DNA from: Anaeromyxobacter paludicola
GTDB taxonomy: Bacteria; Myxococcota; Myxococcia; Myxococcales; Anaeromyxobacteraceae
Length of the DNA: 64,000 bases
Direction of reading: 5' to 3'
Assembly (NCBI RefSeq): GCF_023169965.1
Contig: NZ_AP025592.1
Coordinates: forward strand, 1,488,001 to 1,552,000
Shown here: positions 1-10,949 of the stretch, piece after piece
Numbering within the stretch: position 1 is the first letter of the stretch
How the letters are laid out: each line of letters opens with the position of its first letter
Program-made: the position numbers and the translations under genes
The notes under the pieces: generated by a model
Databases searched by the model: none
Told to the model about the DNA's origin: nothing
The model's input: the letters and a program-made list of their open reading frames with translations, nothing else

Positions 1-96
1 CGCCGCGCGCGTCGAGCACGATGGGCGGCTCGCGCGAGGGCTCCGCGTCCCAGGCCGAGCTCGGGGCCTCCTGCGGCCTCTGCGGCCGGTCTCCGC

Positions 97-100
<4 letters not shown>
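1..100 (-). CDS. N-terminal fragment of an unidentified protein, cut by the window edge
   Basis: Only the first 33 codons are present. The ATG (98-100) overlaps the TGA of the Hsp70-like gene (97-99) as ATGA, so translation is probably coupled to it. The visible residues begin MSGDRPQRPQEAPSSAW and continue with a charged, Pro/Glu-rich stretch ending IVLDARG. No domain can be named from so little sequence. Its position makes it the third member of a J-domain/Hsp70 operon, so it could be a client, cofactor or regulator of that chaperone pair, but this is inference from position only. Confidence 0.6.
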
Positions 101-1712
<1,612 letters not shown>

Positions 1713-1716
<4 letters not shown>

Positions 1717-2675
1717 CCGAAGATCCTCCAGCGCAGCTTGCGCAGCTGCGCGCGCGCGGCCTCGAGCGAGCCGTCCGCCGCCAGGGCGCGGCGCAGGGCG
1801 CGCCGGGCCTCCTTCACCCGCCCGAGCTGCGCCAGCGCGAGCCCCAGCTCCTCCGCGGCGCGGGGGTCGGCCGGGGCGAGCCGCGCGGCCGCCTCGGCCC
1901 GAGAGAGCGCCTCGGCGTGATCGCCCTGGAGCCGCGCCAGCCGGGCGCAGCCGAGCTGCCACGGCGCCCCCTCGGGATCGAGCCCGGCCGCCTCGACCCA
2001 GAGCGCCCGCGCGGCCGAGAGCCTCCCGAGCGCCTCGGACTCGCGGGCCCGCTCCGCCACGCCCTGGGCCTGCGCCGCCGCGGCGCGGTGCCGCGCCTCG
2101 TGCGCGAGGTCGCGGGCCTCGGCGTTGCGCGGATCCATGGCGACGAGGGTGAGGAAGTCGTTCGCGGCGTCGGCGAACCGGCCCTCCTCGAGCGCGGCCC
2201 GGGCCCGCTTCATGATCTCGCCGCCCCGGGCGGCCCGCCCCACGAGCGACGCGCTCCGGGCCAGCCGGGCCCGGCGCTCCTGGGCCCGGAGCTCGTCGTC
2301 GAGCCGCTGCGCCTCGACCCGGGCCACCTCCTCCGGCGGCGCCGTCTCCCGGGCATAGGCGTCCCGGCGCGCCGGGTCCGCGAGGAGGTCGCGGGCCTCG
2401 GTGAGCCGCTGGACGATCCGGTCGAGCCGGACCTTGAAGGTGCCGAGCGAGCGCCCGTTGTAGCGGTCGGGGTGGAAGCGCCGGATCCGCTCCAGGTAGG
2501 CGGCGCGGGCCTCGGCGGGGCCGGCGTTCCAGGCGAGCCCCAGGACCTCCCAGTGCGTGCCGCGCACCCGGGCCTCCAGCTCTAGGATCTCCCGCCGCAG
2601 CTCGAGCGGGAGGTCCACCGGCTCGTAGAGCGCGGCCTCGTCGACGGCGGGCTTGGGCGGGAGGGGAGAGGTCAC
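1713..2675 (-). CDS. J-domain protein with C-terminal TPR repeats
   Basis: 320 residues from a GTG start. An N-terminal J-domain (about residues 38-110) carries the HPD tripeptide at 68-70 that stimulates Hsp70 ATPase activity. A charged linker follows, then Ala/Leu-rich helical pairs that read as TPRs (about 150-310, for example AANDFLTLVAMDPRNAEA). There is no G/F region or zinc finger, so this is not canonical DnaJ. Its stop overlaps the start of the Hsp70 gene, which makes it the likely dedicated co-chaperone. A good promoter lies at 2715-2743. GTG is the only reasonable start, although no strong Shine-Dalgarno precedes it. Confidence 0.9.
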
Positions 2676-2714
2676 GGCGGCGCGCGGCCCCCTTGTTCCT
2701 CGGGGCTTCTCGCG

Positions 2715-2743
2715 AGCTTAGCGGTGGCCCGGCGGGGGGTCAA
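2715..2743 (-). promoter_or_regulatory. Sigma70-type promoter of the J-domain/Hsp70 operon
   Basis: On the minus strand TTGACC (2743-2738) is separated by exactly 17 bp from TAAGCT (2720-2715). The predicted start of transcription is near 2708, leaving a leader of about 33 nt before the GTG at 2675. The -35 box matches consensus at 5 of 6 positions, the -10 box at 3 of 6. Confidence 0.5.
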
Positions 2744-2761
2744 ACGATGGGCCCGCCCGCC

Positions 2762-3688
2762 TCACCCCGCCAGCAGGAGCTCCAGGAGCGCCTTCTGGGC
2801 GTGCAGCCGGTTCTCGGCCTCGTCGAAGACCACCGAGCGCGGCCCCTCCAGCACCGCCTCCGAGATCTCCTCGCCGCGGTGGGCCGGCAGGCAGTGCAGG
2901 ACGATGGCGCGCGAGTCGGCGGCGGCGAGGAGCGCGTCGTCCACGATGTAGCCGGCGAAGTCGCGGATCCGCTTCGCCGCCTCCCCCTCCTGGCCCATGC
3001 TCGCCCAGACGTCGGTGTTGACGACGAGGGCCCCCTCCACCGCCTCCCGGGGCGTGCGGAAGACCCGGGCGTGCCGGCCGGCCTGCGCGAGCAGCGCGGG
3101 ATCGGGATCGTAGCCCTCGGGGCAGGCGAGCCGCAGGGTGAAGCCGAGCCGGGCGCAGGCCTCGAGCCAGCTGTTCGCCATGTTGTTGCCGTCGCCGATC
3201 CAGGCCACCGAGAGGTCCTCCCGGCCGATGGCGTCCTGCCCGAAGCGCTCGGCCACCGTGAGCAGGTCGGCCACGATCTGGCAGGGGTGCGAGGCGTCGG
3301 TGAGCGCGTTCACCACCGGGACGTCGGCCTGGCTCGCCAGCTCCTCGAGCTTGGCGTGCTCGAAGGTGCGGACCACGAGCGCGTCGAGGTAGCGCGACAG
3401 CACGCGGGCGGTGTCGCGGATCGGCTCGCCGCGGCCGAGCTGGGTGTCGCGCGGCGAGAGGAACATGGCGTTGCCGCCGAGCTGGTAGGCGGCGACCTCG
3501 AACGAGACGCGGGTGCGCGTCGAGGCCTTCTCGAAGATGAGCCCGAGCGTCATCCGGTCGAGCGGGCGCGGCCCGCCCTTCCCGAGCAGCTTCCACTCGG
3601 CGGCGCGCTCCACGAGCTCGGTCAGCTCCTCGCGGGAGAGGTCGGTGATGCGGAGGAAGTCGCGCTTCTTGCGGGCGATGCGGGACAT
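2762..3688 (-). CDS. argF: Ornithine carbamoyltransferase
   Basis: Transfers the carbamoyl group of carbamoyl phosphate to ornithine, giving citrulline in arginine synthesis; cytoplasmic. At 308 residues it is full length. Family signatures are present: STRTR (56-60, carbamoyl phosphate binding), HPCQ (134-137) and HCLP (265-268, ornithine side). I chose the ATG at 3688 because AAGGA lies 12 nt upstream; an alternative ATG at 3700 overlaps the argD stop as ATGA and adds only MIPP. It is directly downstream of argD, forming an arginine pair. Confidence 0.95.
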   Translation of the reverse strand: MSRIARKKRDFLRITDLSREELTELVERAAEWKLLGKGGPRPLDRMTLGLIFEKASTRTRVSFEVAAYQLGGNAMFLSPRDTQLGRGEPIRDTARVLSRYLDALVVRTFEHAKLEELASQADVPVVNALTDASHPCQIVADLLTVAERFGQDAIGREDLSVAWIGDGNNMANSWLEACARLGFTLRLACPEGYDPDPALLAQAGRHARVFRTPREAVEGALVVNTDVWASMGQEGEAAKRIRDFAGYIVDDALLAAADSRAIVLHCLPAHRGEEISEAVLEGPRSVVFDEAENRLHAQKALLELLLAG

Positions 3689-3696
3689 GGGCGGGA

Positions 3697-4899
3697 TCAT
3701 TCCTTGGCCGGCGCGGCCCGGAGGGCGGCGCCGAGCCGCTCGGCGGCCAGGTCGGCCTCGGCGGCGGTGAGGGTCAGGGCGGGGGCGAACCGGATCACCG
3801 AGTCGCCGATGGCGTTCACGAGGAGCCCCTGGGCGCGGGCGAGCTCGACCACCGCGCCGGCGGAGACCCCCTGGAGCAGGACCCCCTGCAGCATGCCGCG
3901 GCCGCGCACGCCCTTCACCCGGCCGGTGGCGCGCAGCGCCTCGAGCCGCTCCACCAGCCGGGCCGAGACGGCGCGCGAGGCCTCGAGCGCCCCGCCGCGC
4001 AGGACCTTCAGCACCGCGAGCGCCGCGGCGCACCCGAGCGCGTTGCCGCCGAAGGTGCTGGCGTGGCTGCCGGGGGTGAGGTGCGCGCCGACCTCCTCGG
4101 ACGCGAGCAGCGCGCCCATGGGGAAGCCGTTGGCGATCGCCTTCGCGGAGCTCATGAGGTCGGGGGCGACGCCGTCCCACTCGTGCGCCCACATCCGCCC
4201 GGTGCGGCCGACCCCGGTCTGCACCTCGTCGAAGCAGAGGAGCGCGCCGGCCTCGCGGGTGAGCGCCCGGGCCCGGGCGAGGTAGCCCTCCGGCGCGGGC
4301 ATCACCCCCGCCTCGCCCTGGATCGGCTCGACGATGAAGGCGGCGGTGCGCGGCCCGAGCGCGCCCCGGAGCGCCTCGACGTCGCCGTAGGGGACGTGGC
4401 GCACGCCCGGGACGAGGGGCTCGAAGCCGTGGTGGTACTTCTCCTGCCCGGTGCAGGAGAGGGCGAACATCGTCCGCCCGTGGAAGGAGCTCAGGCAGGC
4501 GACGATCTCGTTCCGCTCGGGGTGGCCGAGGTCGGCCTGGTACTTGCGGGCGAGCTTCAGCATCGCCTCGTTGGCCTCGGCGCCGCTGTTGCAGAAGAAG
4601 ACCCGCCTCGCGAACAGCGAGCCCTCCACCAGCGCCTCGGCCAGCTCCACCGCGCGCGGGTTGAAGAAGAGGTTGGAGACGTGCCACAGCTCGCGCGCCT
4701 GCGCCTCGAGCGCCGCGACCACCGCCGGGTGGCAGTGGCCGAGCGCGTTGACCGCGATGCCGCAGATGCAGTCGAGGTACTCCCTGCCGTCGGCGTCCCA
4801 CACGCGCGAGCCTTCGCCGCGCACCAGCGCCACCGGCGCCTGCCGGTAGTTGGGGGTGAGCACCGCCTTGCCCCGGGCCACGAGCGTTTCGTTGTTCAT
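3697..4899 (-). CDS. argD: Acetylornithine aminotransferase (PLP-dependent, class III)
   Basis: Converts N-acetylglutamate semialdehyde to N-acetylornithine using glutamate. The 400-residue protein has the class III aminotransferase signature. The cofactor-binding region is FDEVQTGVGRTG (223-234) and the Schiff-base lysine is K253 in SSAKAIANGFP. The gene lies 26 bp after hslU and immediately before argF. Members of this family can also act as succinyldiaminopimelate aminotransferase, but the argF neighbour favours the arginine role. Confidence 0.93.
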   Translation of the reverse strand: MNNETLVARGKAVLTPNYRQAPVALVRGEGSRVWDADGREYLDCICGIAVNALGHCHPAVVAALEAQARELWHVSNLFFNPRAVELAEALVEGSLFARRVFFCNSGAEANEAMLKLARKYQADLGHPERNEIVACLSSFHGRTMFALSCTGQEKYHHGFEPLVPGVRHVPYGDVEALRGALGPRTAAFIVEPIQGEAGVMPAPEGYLARARALTREAGALLCFDEVQTGVGRTGRMWAHEWDGVAPDLMSSAKAIANGFPMGALLASEEVGAHLTPGSHASTFGGNALGCAAALAVLKVLRGGALEASRAVSARLVERLEALRATGRVKGVRGRGMLQGVLLQGVSAGAVVELARAQGLLVNAIGDSVIRFAPALTLTAAEADLAAERLGAALRAAPAKE

Positions 4900-4925
4900 G
4901 CAATCGCCTGCATACCACAGGGCGG

Positions 4926-6326
4926 CTACAGGATGTAGCGGGAGAGGTCCTCGTCGCCGGCCACGCCGGCGAGCCGCTCCCGCACGTAGGCCGCGTCCAC
5001 CACGATCCGGCGGCCGGCCAGCGCCGGCGCGTCGAAGGAGACCTCCTCGAGGAGCTTCTCCATCACCGTGTGGAGCCGCCGCGCGCCGATGTCCTCGTTC
5101 CGCTCGTTCACCTCGGCGGCGAGCCGCGCCAGCTCGTCCACGGCGTCGTCGCCGATCTGCAGGTCCACCCCCTCGGTGGCGAGGAGCGCGGTGTACTGGC
5201 GCACCAGCGAGTTGCGGGGCTCCTTCAGGATGCGCACCAGCTCGTCGCGCCCGAGCGGGTCGAGCTCCACGCGGATGGGGAAGCGCCCCTGCAGCTCGGG
5301 GATGAGGTCCGACACCTTGGCCACGTGGAAGGCGCCCGCGGCGATGAAGAGGACGTGGTCGGTCTTGACCACGCCGTACTTGGTGTTGACGTTCGAGCCC
5401 TCGACGATGGGGAGGAGATCGCGCTGCACGCCGCCGCGCGAGACGTCGGGGCCGGCGCCGCCCTCGCCGCGCGCGGCGATCTTGTCCACCTCGTCGATGA
5501 AGACGATGCCGTGGTCCTGGGCCCGCTCGAGCGCCTCGCGCGTGACCCGCTCCATGTCCACCAGGCGGGCCGCCTCGTCCTGCGTGAGCAGCTCGAGCGC
5601 GTCCCGCACCCGGAGCTTGCGCTTCCGCTTCTTCGGGCCGCCGCCCAGCATCGAGACGAGCGGGTTGTTGCCGAGGCTCTGGAACATGTCGTTGAGCCCC
5701 TGCGCCATGTCCTCCATGCCCGGGCCGGCCACCATGGGCATGAGCGGCGCGGCCTTCTCGGCCACCTCGACCTCGACCTCGTCGTCGTCGAGCGTGCCGG
5801 CGCGGAGCTGCGCGCGCGCCTTCTCGCGCGGCGAGAGGCCCGGCTCCTCCCCCTCCCCCGCCACCCGCCGCACCGCGCTCCGGAAGCCGACCCCGAGGCC
5901 GCCGCCGTGCCCGAGCGCGTCGAGCACCTTCTCCTCGGCCGCCTCCCGGGCGCGGCCGCGGAGCTTCTCCATCTCCTCCTCCTTCACCAGCTTCACCGCG
6001 GCCTCGACGAGGTCGCGCACCATCGAGTCCACGTCGCGCCCGACGTAGCCCACCTCGGTGAACTTGGAGGCCTCCACCTTGACGAAGGGCGAGCCGGCGA
6101 GCCGGGCCAGCCGGCGCGCGATCTCGGTCTTCCCCACCCCGGTGGGCCCGATCATGATGATGTTCTTGGGGAGGATCTCGTCCTTCAGCTCGGGCGCGAC
6201 GCGCTGCCGGCGCCAGCGGTTCCGCAGCGCGATGGCCACCGCCTTCTTGGCCTTGGCCTGCCCGACGATGTACCGGTCGAGCTCGGCCACGATCTCCTTG
6301 GGCGACAGGTCCCGCGGCTCGGGCAT
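4926..6326 (-). CDS. hslU: HslU, ATPase subunit of the HslVU protease
   Basis: AAA+ unfoldase that feeds substrates to the HslV peptidase. The 466 residues contain Walker A GPTGVGKT (60-67), pore loop GYVG (93-96), a variable intermediate domain (about 110-240), Walker B FIDEVDK (276-282), and the C-terminal tail ending LSRYIL that docks into HslV to activate it. The start has GGGAG 7 nt upstream. That Shine-Dalgarno lies inside one arm of a large palindrome that fills the hslV-hslU gap, so HslU translation may depend on RNA structure. Confidence 0.97.
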   Translation of the reverse strand: MPEPRDLSPKEIVAELDRYIVGQAKAKKAVAIALRNRWRRQRVAPELKDEILPKNIIMIGPTGVGKTEIARRLARLAGSPFVKVEASKFTEVGYVGRDVDSMVRDLVEAAVKLVKEEEMEKLRGRAREAAEEKVLDALGHGGGLGVGFRSAVRRVAGEGEEPGLSPREKARAQLRAGTLDDDEVEVEVAEKAAPLMPMVAGPGMEDMAQGLNDMFQSLGNNPLVSMLGGGPKKRKRKLRVRDALELLTQDEAARLVDMERVTREALERAQDHGIVFIDEVDKIAARGEGGAGPDVSRGGVQRDLLPIVEGSNVNTKYGVVKTDHVLFIAAGAFHVAKVSDLIPELQGRFPIRVELDPLGRDELVRILKEPRNSLVRQYTALLATEGVDLQIGDDAVDELARLAAEVNERNEDIGARRLHTVMEKLLEEVSFDAPALAGRRIVVDAAYVRERLAGVAGDEDLSRYIL

Positions 6327-6328
6327 GT

Positions 6329-6509
6329 TAGTGCTCCCACCCAGGCCTGCTGCCTACTGCGAGCGACGATCCTCTCGCTGCGGCGGGCGGCCTCGTCGGT
6401 GCGCTGCTCGGCGTAGCGCTGCTACGCCTCCGCGGCTCCCTCCTCGGGCGCCCACCTCGCGTCGGTCTCGTCGCTCTCGTCACGTCATCAGGCCTGGGTA
6501 GAAGCACTA
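6329..6509. repeat. 181-bp imperfect palindrome filling the hslV-hslU gap
   Basis: Outer arms of 24 bp at 6329-6352 and 6486-6509 match as inverted repeats at 21 of 24 positions (core ACCCAGGCCTG / CAGGCCTGGGT). A second pair, GAGCGACGA (6361-6369) and TCGTCGCTC (6468-6476), lies inside. A perfect hairpin GGCGTAGC-GCT-GCTACGCC sits at 6410-6428. All pairs centre on about 6419. The right arm contains the hslV stop codon and the left arm ends 2 bp before the hslU start codon, taking in the hslU Shine-Dalgarno. In the minus-strand transcript two of the three arm mismatches become G-U pairs. It could be a palindromic mobile relic or a regulatory RNA structure. Confidence 0.8.
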
Positions 6510-7046
6510 GAGCTCCTCGAAGGTGAGGTGGGTGTTGGTGTAGATGCAGATCTCGGCCGCCAGCTTGAGCGCCTCCTCCGCCACCTGCCGCGCCGGGAGG
6601 CTCGAGTGGGCGAGCAGCGCGCGGGCCGCGGCGAGCGCGTAGGGGGCGCCGGAGCCGACCGCCGCCACGCCGCCGCCCGGCACCTCGTCGGGCTCGATGA
6701 CGTCGCCCGCGCCGGAGAGCACGAGCGTGTGGTCGCGGTCGGCGACGACGAGCAGGGCCTCGAGCTTGCGCAGGAAGCGGTCGGTGCGCCACTGCTTCGC
6801 GAGCTCGACCGAGGCCCGCGGCAGCGAGCGGGCGTGCTCCTTCAGCTTCTTCTCGAAGAGCTCGAAGAGCTGGAAGGCGTCCGCGGTCGCGCCGGCGAAG
6901 CCGGCCAGCACCTGCCCCTCCGCGAGCCGCCGGACCTTCCGGGCCGTGGACTTCATCACCGTCTTGTCGAGCGTGACCTGCCCGTCGCCGGCGAGCACCA
7001 CCCGGCCCTCGCGGCGCACGCAGAGCACCGTCGTCCCGTGGAACAT
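6507..7046 (-). CDS. hslV: HslV, peptidase subunit of the HslVU protease
   Basis: Proteasome-like threonine peptidase that assembles into double hexamers capped by HslU. The 179-residue protein begins [12 protein letters not shown]. Thr5 is the expected catalytic N-terminal residue after removal of MFHG, a variant of the usual short propeptide. Conserved features include [13 protein letters not shown] and [10 protein letters not shown]. xerC lies upstream on the same strand, separated by an opposite-strand gene, and hslU follows after the palindrome. Confidence 0.96.
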   Translation of the reverse strand: MFHGTTVLCVRREGRVVLAGDGQVTLDKTVMKSTARKVRRLAEGQVLAGFAGATADAFQLFELFEKKLKEHARSLPRASVELAKQWRTDRFLRKLEALLVVADRDHTLVLSGAGDVIEPDEVPGGGVAAVGSGAPYALAAARALLAHSSLPARQVAEEALKLAAEICIYTNTHLTFEEL

Positions 7047-7133
7047 CGGCTACACGTAGCGCGGCGGGCCGTTCGGGGCAATCGGCTCTTGGCGCTTGCG
7101 CGCGGCCGGGGCCGGCGCGAAGAACGGGCTGCC

Positions 7134-8012
7134 ATGCGGCCCGCGACCACCTCGGGGCGGACCCTCGGCGGCCCCGCGGCCGCCGCGCTCGCCCTGCTCC
7201 TCGCCGCCGCGCCGGCGCGCCCGCAGGATCGCGCGCTCGTCCCGGGGCGCATGGGGTACAACGCGCTCCCGGCCGTGCCGAACGAGGACCCCGCGGTGGG
7301 GGACGACGTCCTGGTCTCGCTGCAGCTGGCCGCGCAGGCCGCCGACCTCTCCGCCCGCGACGCCGCGGCGACGCCGTACCTCCGCGTGGAGGTGCCCTTC
7401 CGCGGCATCGCCGCCCTCTCCGTGGACGCCGTGCCGGTCGAGCTCTGGCGCGTGACCCCCGCGACCCAGCGGCGGCTGCAGGCGGCCTCGACCCGGGGCG
7501 TGGAGCTCGGCGACGTCCGGTTCGGCGCCCGCTTCCTCCTGGTCTCCGAGGCCGGCCTGCGGCCGGCGCTGGGGATCCGGCTCCTCACCAAGACCGCGAG
7601 CGGCAAGGGGCTCGAGAACCGGCGCTTCACCGCCGCCCCGGCGTACCTCGGCGACCTGCTCCTCGGGAAGGACCTCGCGAGCTGGCCGGGCGGCGCCCGG
7701 GTCCGCCTGCTCGCGAAGGCGGGGTTCCTCTCCTGGCAGCAGGGGGACGGGTGGCAGGACGACGGGCTCGACTACGGCGCGACCCTGCAGCTCCGCTCCG
7801 CCGGCGGCGCGCGGCTGGAGCTGGAGTGGCGCGGCTACACCGGCTACGAGCGCGACGACGAGCCGATGCTGGCGGGCCTCACCGCGGGCGTGCCGACGGG
7901 GCCGGTGGAGTGGGTCCTGACCGTCAACCGGGGGCTGCGCCACGAGGCGCCGCCGTGGGAGGTGCGGGCCGGCGCGGTCCTGCGGCTCCCCTCGCCCTGG
8001 CGCGCGCGGTAG
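7134..8012 (+). CDS. Putative outer-membrane or periplasmic beta-rich protein, function unknown
   Basis: 292 residues. The N terminus has an Ala/Leu-rich signal peptide (about residues 1-30, likely cut after AAAPARPQ). The rest alternates polar and hydrophobic residues in short beta-like strands (for example LRVEVPFRGIAAL, ATLQLRSAGGARLELEWRG), as in small outer-membrane barrels. I recognise no named family. It lies opposite to and between hslV and xerC. The start was chosen because the signal peptide begins there; a longer in-frame extension runs antisense through hslV and is not real. Confidence 0.7.
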   Translation: MRPATTSGRTLGGPAAAALALLLAAAPARPQDRALVPGRMGYNALPAVPNEDPAVGDDVLVSLQLAAQAADLSARDAAATPYLRVEVPFRGIAALSVDAVPVELWRVTPATQRRLQAASTRGVELGDVRFGARFLLVSEAGLRPALGIRLLTKTASGKGLENRRFTAAPAYLGDLLLGKDLASWPGGARVRLLAKAGFLSWQQGDGWQDDGLDYGATLQLRSAGGARLELEWRGYTGYERDDEPMLAGLTAGVPTGPVEWVLTVNRGLRHEAPPWEVRAGAVLRLPSPWRAR

Positions 8013-8051
8013 CCGGCTGCGCGCCGCGGCGGGCGGCCCCGGGCCGTGTCC

Positions 8052-8996
8052 TCACGCCTTGGCGCGCGGGTGGGCCTGGTCGTAGACCTCGGCGAGCCGC
8101 TTCCAGTCGAGGTGGGTGTAGCGCTGGGTCGTGGAGAGGGAGGCGTGCCCGAGGAGCTCCTGGATGGCGCGCAGGTCGGCGCCGTTCCCGAGGAGGTGGG
8201 TGGCGAAGCAGTGGCGGAGCACGTGCGGGTGGACGTGGCGCGGCAGACCGCTCGCGAGCACCCAGCCGTCGAGCCTTCGCGCCACCGAGCGGGTCGAGAG
8301 CCGCCCGCCCCGGTAGTTGAGGAAGACGGCGCGCCGCGCGCCGCCCGCGTGGTCCTTGCCGGCCGCGAGCGCCGGGCGGACCTCGTCGAGGTACCGCCGC
8401 AGCGCCCCGCGGGCCTCGGCGCCGAAGGGGACGATCCGCTCCTTGCGCCGCTTGCCGAGCACCCGCACCAGCCCCTCGCCCAGGTCGAGGTCGGGGAGGT
8501 CGAGGCCGCACAGCTCGGCGACGCGGAGCCCGGAGCCGTAGAGCAGCTCGAGGAAGGCGCGGTCGCGCAGCGCCAGCGGGGCCGAGGCCGGCTCCTCGCC
8601 CGCGGCGCGGCGGGTGGGCGTCTCGACCAGCGCGGCCACCTCCTCCTCCGGCAGCACGGTCGGGAGGTTCTTGGGGCGCTTCGGCGAGGCGACGGCGCGG
8701 GCCGGGTTGGCCTCGGCGAGCCCCTCGCGGACGAGGTAGCGGTAGAGGGTCCGGAGCGCGGAGAGCTTGCGGGCGACGCTCACCGGGCCGCAGCTCCCGG
8801 TGATCCGGGCCAGGAACCCGCGCACGACGGCGGGGGTGGCGCGCGCGGCCGGGAGCCCCAGCTCGGCGAGGTAGGCGGCGAACTGCGAGAGATCGACGAG
8901 GTAGGCCTTCGCCGTCCGGGGCGAGGCGCGCCGCTCGGTCTCGAGGTGCGCCAGGAAGCCCTGCAGCTCGGGCGGGAGCGTGGCGGCGTCGGCCAT
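8052..8996 (-). CDS. xerC: Tyrosine recombinase XerC
   Basis: Site-specific recombinase that resolves chromosome dimers at dif with a partner. The N-terminal SAM-like DNA-binding domain spans about residues 8-95 and the catalytic domain about 115-305. The catalytic set is visible: R158 (GSGLRVAEL), Lys in the beta-hairpin (GKRRKER, 181-187), H258 and R261 (HPHVLRH), H284 (LGHASL) and nucleophile Y293 (QRYTHL). It sits between trmFO and hslVU, which in Firmicutes is the classic XerC (CodV) position. Confidence 0.93.
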   Translation of the reverse strand: MADAATLPPELQGFLAHLETERRASPRTAKAYLVDLSQFAAYLAELGLPAARATPAVVRGFLARITGSCGPVSVARKLSALRTLYRYLVREGLAEANPARAVASPKRPKNLPTVLPEEEVAALVETPTRRAAGEEPASAPLALRDRAFLELLYGSGLRVAELCGLDLPDLDLGEGLVRVLGKRRKERIVPFGAEARGALRRYLDEVRPALAAGKDHAGGARRAVFLNYRGGRLSTRSVARRLDGWVLASGLPRHVHPHVLRHCFATHLLGNGADLRAIQELLGHASLSTTQRYTHLDWKRLAEVYDQAHPRAKA

Positions 8997-9102
8997 GGGG
9001 AGAGCGGTAGCAGAGGGGAGCGGGCGGGGGAAGTTCCTGGCCCGCGCGGCGGGGCGGCGCCGCCCGGCGGGCGCCGGCGCCCGGCCGGGGACGCGCCGCC
9101 GG

Positions 9103-10419
9103 CTAGAGCCAGGCCCCGAGCGCCTCGCGAGCGCGGGCCGCGTAGCCCTCCTTGCGCGCCTGCTTCCCGCGGAACCGGCCCTGCAGCGGCGGGAAGAGCG
9201 CGAAGATCACGTTGCTCGGCTGGTACGGGGTCCCCGGGGGGTGGGCCTCGCCGGTGAGGTGGCGGTGCAGGGCCCCGACGGCGGTCTCGGGCGGCGGCGG
9301 CCGGAAGTCGCGGCCGTCGAGCCGGTCGAGGATGGCGCGGGCCGCGAGGTGGCCGCAGGCCGCCGACTCCACGTAGCCCTCCACGCCGGTCATCTGCCCG
9401 GCGAAGAAGAGGTGCGGGCGGGCCCGGAGCGAGAGGTCGGGCGCGAGCAGGCGCGGGGCGTCGAGGAAGGTGTTGCGGTGGATCTGGCCGAGGCGGAGGA
9501 ACTCCGCCCGGGCGAGGCCCGGCAGGTGCTCGCGGAAGATCCGCTGCTGCGCCGGCCAGGTGAGCCGGGTCTGGAAGCCGACCAGGTTCCAGGCGGTCCC
9601 GGCCACGTCCTCGCGCCGGAGCTGCACCACGGCGTACGGGCGCCGCCCGGTGCGGGGGTCCTCGAGCCCGACCGGCTTCATGGGCCCGTAGGCGAGCACC
9701 TCCGGCCCGCGCTCGGCCATCACCTCGATCGGCAGGCAGCCCTCGAAGTAGCGCGGCTCCTCGAAGCCGTGCGCCGCGACCTTCTCGCCCTCGAGGAGCG
9801 CGGCGACGAAGGCGCGGTACTGCGGCTCGTCGAGCGGCAGGTTGAGGTAGTCGGCCCCCTCGCCCTTGTCGTACCGGCTCTTCCGGTAGGCGATCGCCAT
9901 GTCGATGGAGTCGGCGGAGACGATGGGGGCGATGGCGTCGTAGAAGGCGAGCCCGCCGCCGCAGGCCCGCTCGACGTCGCCCGCGAGGGCGTCGGCGGTG
10001 AGCGGCCCGGTGGCCACCAGCGCGAGGCCGGGCCCCTCGGGGAGCGCGGCCGCCTCGCGCTCCACCACGGCGACGCCGGGCGTGGCGCGGAGCCGCTCGG
10101 TGACGCGCGCGCTGAACCGCTCGCGATCCACCGCCAGGGCGTCGCCGGCGGGGACGCGCGTCTCGTCGGCGCAGCGGAGCACCAGGCTCCCGAGCCGGCG
10201 CAGCTCCTCGTGCAGGAGCCCGACCGCGTTGTGCGGGTTGTCCGAGCGGAGGGAGTTCGAGCAGACCAGCTCGGCGAGGCCGGGCAGGTGGTGCGCCGGG
10301 GAGCGCCGGCCGGGCTTCATCTCGAGGAGCTCGACCTCGACCCCCGCCGCCGCCAGCACCGCCGCGGCCTCGCTCCCGGCGAGCCCGCCGCCGATCACCG
10401 TCACGCGCCTGTCAGCCAT
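9103..10419 (-). CDS. trmFO: Folate-dependent tRNA m5U54 methyltransferase TrmFO
   Basis: Methylates U54 in the tRNA T-loop using methylenetetrahydrofolate and FAD. It is 438 residues from the ATG at 10419, which has GGGAGG 6 nt upstream and puts the FAD-binding motif IGGGLAGSE at the N terminus. A longer frame adds 32 low-complexity residues and was rejected. Family signatures include [10 protein letters not shown] and [15 protein letters not shown] near the C terminus. Neighbours topA, xerC and hslVU match the order in Bacillus, where this gene is gid. Confidence 0.96.
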   Translation of the reverse strand: MADRRVTVIGGGLAGSEAAAVLAAAGVEVELLEMKPGRRSPAHHLPGLAELVCSNSLRSDNPHNAVGLLHEELRRLGSLVLRCADETRVPAGDALAVDRERFSARVTERLRATPGVAVVEREAAALPEGPGLALVATGPLTADALAGDVERACGGGLAFYDAIAPIVSADSIDMAIAYRKSRYDKGEGADYLNLPLDEPQYRAFVAALLEGEKVAAHGFEEPRYFEGCLPIEVMAERGPEVLAYGPMKPVGLEDPRTGRRPYAVVQLRREDVAGTAWNLVGFQTRLTWPAQQRIFREHLPGLARAEFLRLGQIHRNTFLDAPRLLAPDLSLRARPHLFFAGQMTGVEGYVESAACGHLAARAILDRLDGRDFRPPPPETAVGALHRHLTGEAHPPGTPYQPSNVIFALFPPLQGRFRGKQARKEGYAARAREALGAWL

Positions 10420-10558
10420 CCGAACGCCTCCCTGCCCGCTTCGCCGCGGCGCGCCAGCGCGCCCCGGCCCTCCGGCGAGCGGCCCACCTTGCTGCAACCG
10501 CCGCCGGGTGTCCATGTTGAGGTCGCCGGACGTCCCGGCGCCAGGAAAGGTGAGCAGC

Positions 10559-10939
10559 GTGCGCGCACAAGAGCTCGAACGGATGAAGCGTCACCTCCAT
10601 CGACGCCGCAGCCAGATCCTGGAGACGAGCCGGCGCGCCCACGCCGAGCTCGACGCCCTGCGGAGCGCGGAGCGGGATCCGGAGTTCGAGGAGGGGGCGC
10701 AGAACGAGCACGCCCAGTACACGCTCACCGCCCTCACCGACGTGCACCGGCGGGAGATCGCCGCCATCGACGCGGCCCTCGCGCGCATGGAGAGCGGGGC
10801 CTACGGCGTCTGCCTCGACTGCGAGAGCGAGATCGACCCGAAGCGGCTGCACGCCCTGCCCTACGCCCTGCGCTGCGCCGACTGCGCGACGCGCCTCGAG
10901 CGGGGCCTGGTGGCCGAGACGGTGGGGCCCACGCTGTAG
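10559..10939 (+). CDS. DksA/TraR-family C4 zinc-finger protein
   Basis: 126 residues from a GTG start preceded by AGGAAAGG with 8 nt spacing. An earlier ATG (10514) lacks such a site. The N-terminal two thirds are a predicted alpha-helical coiled coil. The C terminus has a zinc finger with cysteine pairs CLDC and CADC around a helix. DksA/TraR proteins bind the RNA polymerase secondary channel and alter promoter response, often with ppGpp. It is shorter than E. coli DksA and probably a paralogue. It runs opposite to both flanking operons. Confidence 0.85.
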   Translation: MRAQELERMKRHLHRRRSQILETSRRAHAELDALRSAERDPEFEEGAQNEHAQYTLTALTDVHRREIAAIDAALARMESGAYGVCLDCESEIDPKRLHALPYALRCADCATRLERGLVAETVGPTL

Positions 10940-10949
10940 CCGGGGCGGC

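Noticed and set aside
1717-1962. N-terminal extension of the Hsp70-like gene
   Set aside because: It overlaps the J-domain gene in another frame and encodes only Ala/Arg/Gly. The start at 1716 places the ATPase motif correctly.
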